Shown: piece by piece, positions 60,995 to 64,000 of the stretch
Numbering within the stretch: position 1 is the stretch's first letter
Layout of the letters: every line of letters starts with the position of its first letter
Assembly (NCBI RefSeq): GCF_036946495.1
Contig: NZ_JAQIIX010000002.1
Coordinates: forward strand, 3,162,001-3,226,000
Direction: 5' to 3'
Origin: Mycolicibacterium neoaurum
Lineage (GTDB): Bacteria > Actinomycetota > Actinomycetes > Mycobacteriales > Mycobacteriaceae
DNA: 64,000 nt
Notes under the pieces: generated by a model
What the model saw: the letters and a program-made list of their open reading frames with translations, nothing else
Database searches by the model: none
What the model was told of the DNA's origin: nothing
Translations under genes and position numbers: made by a program

Positions 60995-62182
60995 ATGTCC
61001 ACGGTCACCGCGTCGTCGCGCGTCGAAGACGCCGTCAAGCGTCGCAGCGGCGACCTGATCGCGCTGTCGCATGAGATCCACGCCGAGCCCGAGCTGGCCT
61101 TCGCCGAACACCGCAGCTGCGCCAAGACCCGCGCGCTGGTCGTCGAACGCGGTTTCGACGTCGTGGATGCAGTCGGCGGACTGGACACCGCGTTCCGCGC
61201 CGAATACGGCAGCGGGGACCTGGTCATCGGAATCTGTGCCGAGTACGACGCGCTGCCCGAGATCGGGCACGCGTGCGGACACAACATCATCGCCGCCTCC
61301 GCCGTGGGCACCGCTCTGGCGCTGGCCGAGGTGGCCGATGAGCTCGGCCTGACAGTGGTGCTGATCGGCACCCCGGCCGAGGAGGCCGGTGGCGGAAAGG
61401 TGTTGTTGCTCAACGCCGGAACGTTCGATGACGTCGCCGCGTCGGTGATGCTGCATCCCGGGCCCGCCGATATCCCGGCGGCGCGTTCACTGGCGCTGTC
61501 CGAGGTCGCCGTCGGTTACACGGGCCGGGAATCGCACGCCGCGGTCGCGCCATACCTGGGGATCAATGCCGCCGACGCGGTCACCGTGGCACAGGTGGCC
61601 ATCGGGTTGCTCCGCCAGCAGCTGATGCCGGGGCAGATGATGCATGGCATCGTCACCGATGGCGGGCAGGCCGCCAACGTCATCCCCGGTCACGCCGAGC
61701 TGCGCTACACCATGCGGGCCAACGACATGACCTCGCTGCAGGCCCTTGAGGAGCGGATGGCCGGCTGCTTCGCGGCGGGCGCGGTCGCCACCGGCGCCAC
61801 CCACGAGATCCGCGAGACGGCCCCGCCGTACGACGCGCTGATGCCCGACCGGTTCCTCTCGGAGGTGTTCCGGTCCGAACTGCTGCGCGCCGGGCGGCAT
61901 CCGCTGCCGGTCGAGTTGGAGGCGGCGTTCCCGCTGGGCAGCACCGACATGGGCAACGTCACCCAGCGACTGCCCGGTATCCATCCGGTCGTCGGTATCG
62001 ACGCCGGAGGTGCATCGCTGCATCAGCCGGGCTTCGCCGCCGCGGCTGTCGGTCCGAGTGCGGACAAAGCCGTCGTGGAAGGAGCGATCATGCTGGCGCG
62101 CACCGTCGTCGCCCTGGCCGAGAATGCCAACGAACGGGACAGGGTGCTCGCGGCGCGAGCCGAGCGGCAGGAGAAGGCATGA
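60995..62182 (+). CDS. amiB1: M20 amidohydrolase AmiB1
   Basis: This 395-residue peptidase M20 family member has metal ligands in EYDALPEIGHACGHNI, ligand/catalytic acid in GTPAEEAGGGK, and VGYTGRESHAAVAPYLGINAADA as the dimerisation insert (in parts). It is related to aminoacylases and p-aminobenzoyl-glutamate hydrolases; the substrate is open. It resembles Rv3306c and is coupled by ATGA to amiA1. Confidence 0.93.
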   Translation: MSTVTASSRVEDAVKRRSGDLIALSHEIHAEPELAFAEHRSCAKTRALVVERGFDVVDAVGGLDTAFRAEYGSGDLVIGICAEYDALPEIGHACGHNIIAASAVGTALALAEVADELGLTVVLIGTPAEEAGGGKVLLLNAGTFDDVAASVMLHPGPADIPAARSLALSEVAVGYTGRESHAAVAPYLGINAADAVTVAQVAIGLLRQQLMPGQMMHGIVTDGGQAANVIPGHAELRYTMRANDMTSLQALEERMAGCFAAGAVATGATHEIRETAPPYDALMPDRFLSEVFRSELLRAGRHPLPVELEAAFPLGSTDMGNVTQRLPGIHPVVGIDAGGASLHQPGFAAAAVGPSADKAVVEGAIMLARTVVALAENANERDRVLAARAERQEKA

Positions 62183-63348
62183 CCCTGCGGGCGCACACCG
62201 AGGCCTGGCTGGCCGCCCACCACGACGACCTCGTCGCGTGGCGGCGTCACATCCACACCCACCCCGAGTTGGGCCGGCAAGAATTCGCGACCACCGAGTT
62301 CGTCGCCACCCGGCTGGCCGATGCCGGATTGAACCCGAAGGTGCTCCCCGGCGGTACGGGGTTGACCTGTGACTTCGGTCCCGAGGATCGTCCGCGGATC
62401 GCGCTGCGCGCCGATATGGATGCGCTGCCCATGGCCGAACGCACGGGCTTGCCGTTCAGCTCGACGGTGCCGGGGGTCGCGCACGCCTGTGGGCACGACG
62501 CGCACACCAGCGTGCTGCTCGGGGCCGGTCTGGCGATGGCGTCGGCGCCCGAACTGCCGGTGGGGGTGCGGTTGATCTTCCAGCCCGCCGAGGAACTGAT
62601 GCCCGGTGGGGCGATCGATGCGGTGGCCGCCGGGGCGGTTGCCGGGGTGGCGCGGATCTTCGCGCTGCATTGCGATCCGCGGTTGGAGGTCGGCAAGGTC
62701 GCGGTGCGCCTCGGACCGATCACGTCGGCGGCGGACTCCATCGAGATCACCCTGCACTCGCCGGGCGGGCACACCTCACGGCCGCATCTGACCGGGGACC
62801 TGGTGTATGCGCTGGGCACATTGATCACCGGTGTGCCGGGCGTGCTGTCGCGGCGGATCGACCCGCGCAAGAGCACCGTGATGGTGTGGGGTGCGGTCAA
62901 CGCCGGCGTTGCGGCCAATGCGATCCCGCAGACCGGCACGTTGGCGGGCACTGTCCGCACCGCCAGCCGGGATACCTGGCTCACGCTGGAATCCCTTGTT
63001 CGCGAGACTGTTTCGGCGCTACTGGCGCCGCTTGCCGTGGAGCACAGCGTGAATTACCGTCGCGGCGTGCCACCGGTGGTCAACGAGGAGTTGGCCACCC
63101 GCATCTTCACCCACGCCATCGAGGCGCTCGGGCCGGAGGCACTGGCCGACACCCACCAGTCCGGTGGCGGCGAGGACTTCTCCTGGTATCTGGAAGAGGT
63201 GCCGGGGGCGATGGCGCGGCTGGGTGTGTGGTCGGGCCAGGGCCCGCAGCTGGACCTGCATCAGCCGACCTTCGACCTCGACGAGCGCGCTCTTGCGGTC
63301 GGAGTCCGCACGATGGTCAATCTGGTGGAGCAGTCCGGCCTCGTCTAG
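62179..63348 (+). CDS. amiA1: M20 amidohydrolase AmiA1
   Basis: This 389-residue M20D amidohydrolase has LRADMDALPMAERTGLPF, HACGHDAHTSVLLGAG, FQPAEELMPGG, and SPGGHTSRPH for the dimer domain, with QSGGGEDFSWYLEEVPG near the end. It resembles IAA-amino-acid hydrolase/hippuricase types and Rv3305c. It starts within the amiB1 stop. Its stop lies 3 bp before the 66-bp palindrome. Confidence 0.95.
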   Translation: MTLRAHTEAWLAAHHDDLVAWRRHIHTHPELGRQEFATTEFVATRLADAGLNPKVLPGGTGLTCDFGPEDRPRIALRADMDALPMAERTGLPFSSTVPGVAHACGHDAHTSVLLGAGLAMASAPELPVGVRLIFQPAEELMPGGAIDAVAAGAVAGVARIFALHCDPRLEVGKVAVRLGPITSAADSIEITLHSPGGHTSRPHLTGDLVYALGTLITGVPGVLSRRIDPRKSTVMVWGAVNAGVAANAIPQTGTLAGTVRTASRDTWLTLESLVRETVSALLAPLAVEHSVNYRRGVPPVVNEELATRIFTHAIEALGPEALADTHQSGGGEDFSWYLEEVPGAMARLGVWSGQGPQLDLHQPTFDLDERALAVGVRTMVNLVEQSGLV

Positions 63349-63351
63349 ATC

Positions 63352-63417
63352 GCAATGTTCCGCTGACAGCGTCGTCGTGGATATATATCCACGACGACGC
63401 TGTCAGCGGAACATTGC
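63352..63417. terminator. Perfect 66-bp palindrome between convergent genes
   Basis: Bases 63352-63384 are the exact reverse complement of 63385-63417, centred on ATATATAT (63381-63388) flanked by GGATATATATCC. The arms contain GCTGACAGCG and GTCGTCGTGG. There is no loop or T-tract. It fills almost all of the gap between amiA1 and the gamma-glutamylcyclotransferase family gene. Confidence 0.9.
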
Positions 63418-63424
63418 AAACGAT

Positions 63425-63892
63425 TCAGGGGCCGACGTTGCGGGCCGGGCGGGTCCGGATGTCGTGGACGTACTCGGCCGGGGCTCCGGCGATCTCGGCG
63501 GCATCGGCCATCACGCCCAGATAGCGCGCCGAGGGCAGGCCGCCCTCCCAGGCATCGACGACGTAGAGCCAGGCCAGCACCGGGTCGGTGCTGGTGTTCG
63601 ACGACAGTCGTTGCACCCGGCACCGGATCTTCTTGTGGAAACCCAGCTCTGAGCCTTCCCACTGATCCAGGTTGGCCTCGTCCTCCGGTGTCACGTCGTA
63701 GAGCACGACGAACACCTTGGACTCGGGGTCTTCGACCAGGGTTGCCAGGGACCCCTCCCAGCTGTAGTCCTCGCCGCCGAAGGTCAGGCGCCAGCCGTGT
63801 AGCCAGCCGGTACCGGCCATCGGCGAATGCGGCGCGCGCTGCAGCATCTGTTCCGGATGCATGTTCGATCCGTAAGCGGCGTAGAGCGGCAC
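63425..63892 (-). CDS. Gamma-glutamylcyclotransferase-family protein (Rv3304-like)
   Basis: This 155-residue protein has the GGCT nucleotide signature YAAYGSNMHPEQM at the start, FGGEDYSWEGSLATL and the acidic YDVTPEDEANLDQWEG containing the catalytic Glu region. Family enzymes release 5-oxoproline from gamma-glutamyl peptides; the true substrate here is unknown. Start ATG 63892; a tandem repeat lies upstream. Confidence 0.9.
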   Translation of the reverse strand: MPLYAAYGSNMHPEQMLQRAPHSPMAGTGWLHGWRLTFGGEDYSWEGSLATLVEDPESKVFVVLYDVTPEDEANLDQWEGSELGFHKKIRCRVQRLSSNTSTDPVLAWLYVVDAWEGGLPSARYLGVMADAAEIAGAPAEYVHDIRTRPARNVGP

Positions 63893-63924
63893 GGGGCCAA
63901 CCTTAGGCGGTCCGGTGGGCAGGA

Positions 63925-64000
63925 GCGAAGCGACCCGGGGAATGTCACGGTGGGCGGGGGCTAAGCGACCCGGGGAATGTCACGGTGGGCGGGGGCGAAG
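63925..64000. repeat. 35-bp tandem repeat running off the right edge
   Basis: Two units (63925-63959 and 63960-63994) differ at one base (GCGAAG versus GCTAAG); a third begins at 63995. Each contains GACCCGGGGAATGTCACGG followed by TGGGCGGGG. The array is cut by the window edge. It lies upstream of the cyclotransferase family gene. Confidence 0.85.

Overview
The window is chromosomal DNA from a high-GC actinobacterium, almost certainly a mycobacterium of the rapid-grower (Mycolicibacterium) type. Many genes match M. tuberculosis proteins that I know from memory (DnaE2, the Rv3365c-Rv3361c conservon with MfpA, FolD, the metC/metA pair, TrpS, DacB1, SigJ, SdhCDAB, Cdd/DeoA/Add, Upp, PmmB, DeoD, AmiB1/AmiA1). 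They lie in broadly the same neighbourhood order as the Rv3304-Rv3370 region. Genes are tightly packed. Coupled genes often overlap by ATGA or GTGA, and several starts appear leaderless. I see no rRNA, tRNA, CRISPR array, transposase or phage gene.

Layout. 0-5 kb: end of a two-component system, a small membrane protein, and a TetR regulator divergent from an ABC exporter. 5-8.4 kb: MaoC-type dehydratase, tandem universal stress protein and APC permease. 8.4-14 kb: LexA-controlled dnaE2, an F420/FMN-type oxidoreductase, a nitroreductase, a tRNA methyltransferase and a SAM methyltransferase. 14-17.7 kb: a five-gene conservon (histidine-kinase-like ATPase, roadblock, DUF742, GTPase) ending in the gyrase-binding pentapeptide protein MfpA. 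17.7-23.6 kb: FHA-ABC transporter (Rv1747 type), flavin oxidoreductase, folD, DUF3017. 22.9-26.2 kb: methionine operon under a SAM-IV riboswitch. 26.5-35 kb: monomeric isocitrate dehydrogenase, hydrolase, exonuclease III, trpS, YihY, a guanidinium-exporter-type SMR protein under a guanidine-III riboswitch, nitronate monooxygenase and a DD-carboxypeptidase. 35.5-41.4 kb: an Lrp/AsnC-aminotransferase-aminobutyraldehyde dehydrogenase-permease locus that looks like diamine catabolism. 41.5-45.2 kb: ECF41 sigma factor SigJ with its carboxymuconolactone-decarboxylase partner, an AI-2E family protein and an endonuclease-like protein. 45.2-48.7 kb: succinate dehydrogenase. 48.9-63.9 kb: nucleoside salvage (cdd, deoA, add, upp, a PGM2-like mutase, deoD) interleaved with a type VII secretion-like pair, a TetR/monooxygenase pair, two M20 amidohydrolases and a gamma-glutamylcyclotransferase family gene.

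The most unusual non-coding signal is the set of long, nearly perfect hairpins between convergent genes. They lack T-tracts. One sequence family (core TTGTGGAGTTTCAGCCG) occurs three times, and a separate perfect 66-bp palindrome sits at 63.35 kb. Two riboswitches, a LexA box, an ECF41-type promoter and two strong TetR operator arrays give direct evidence of regulation.
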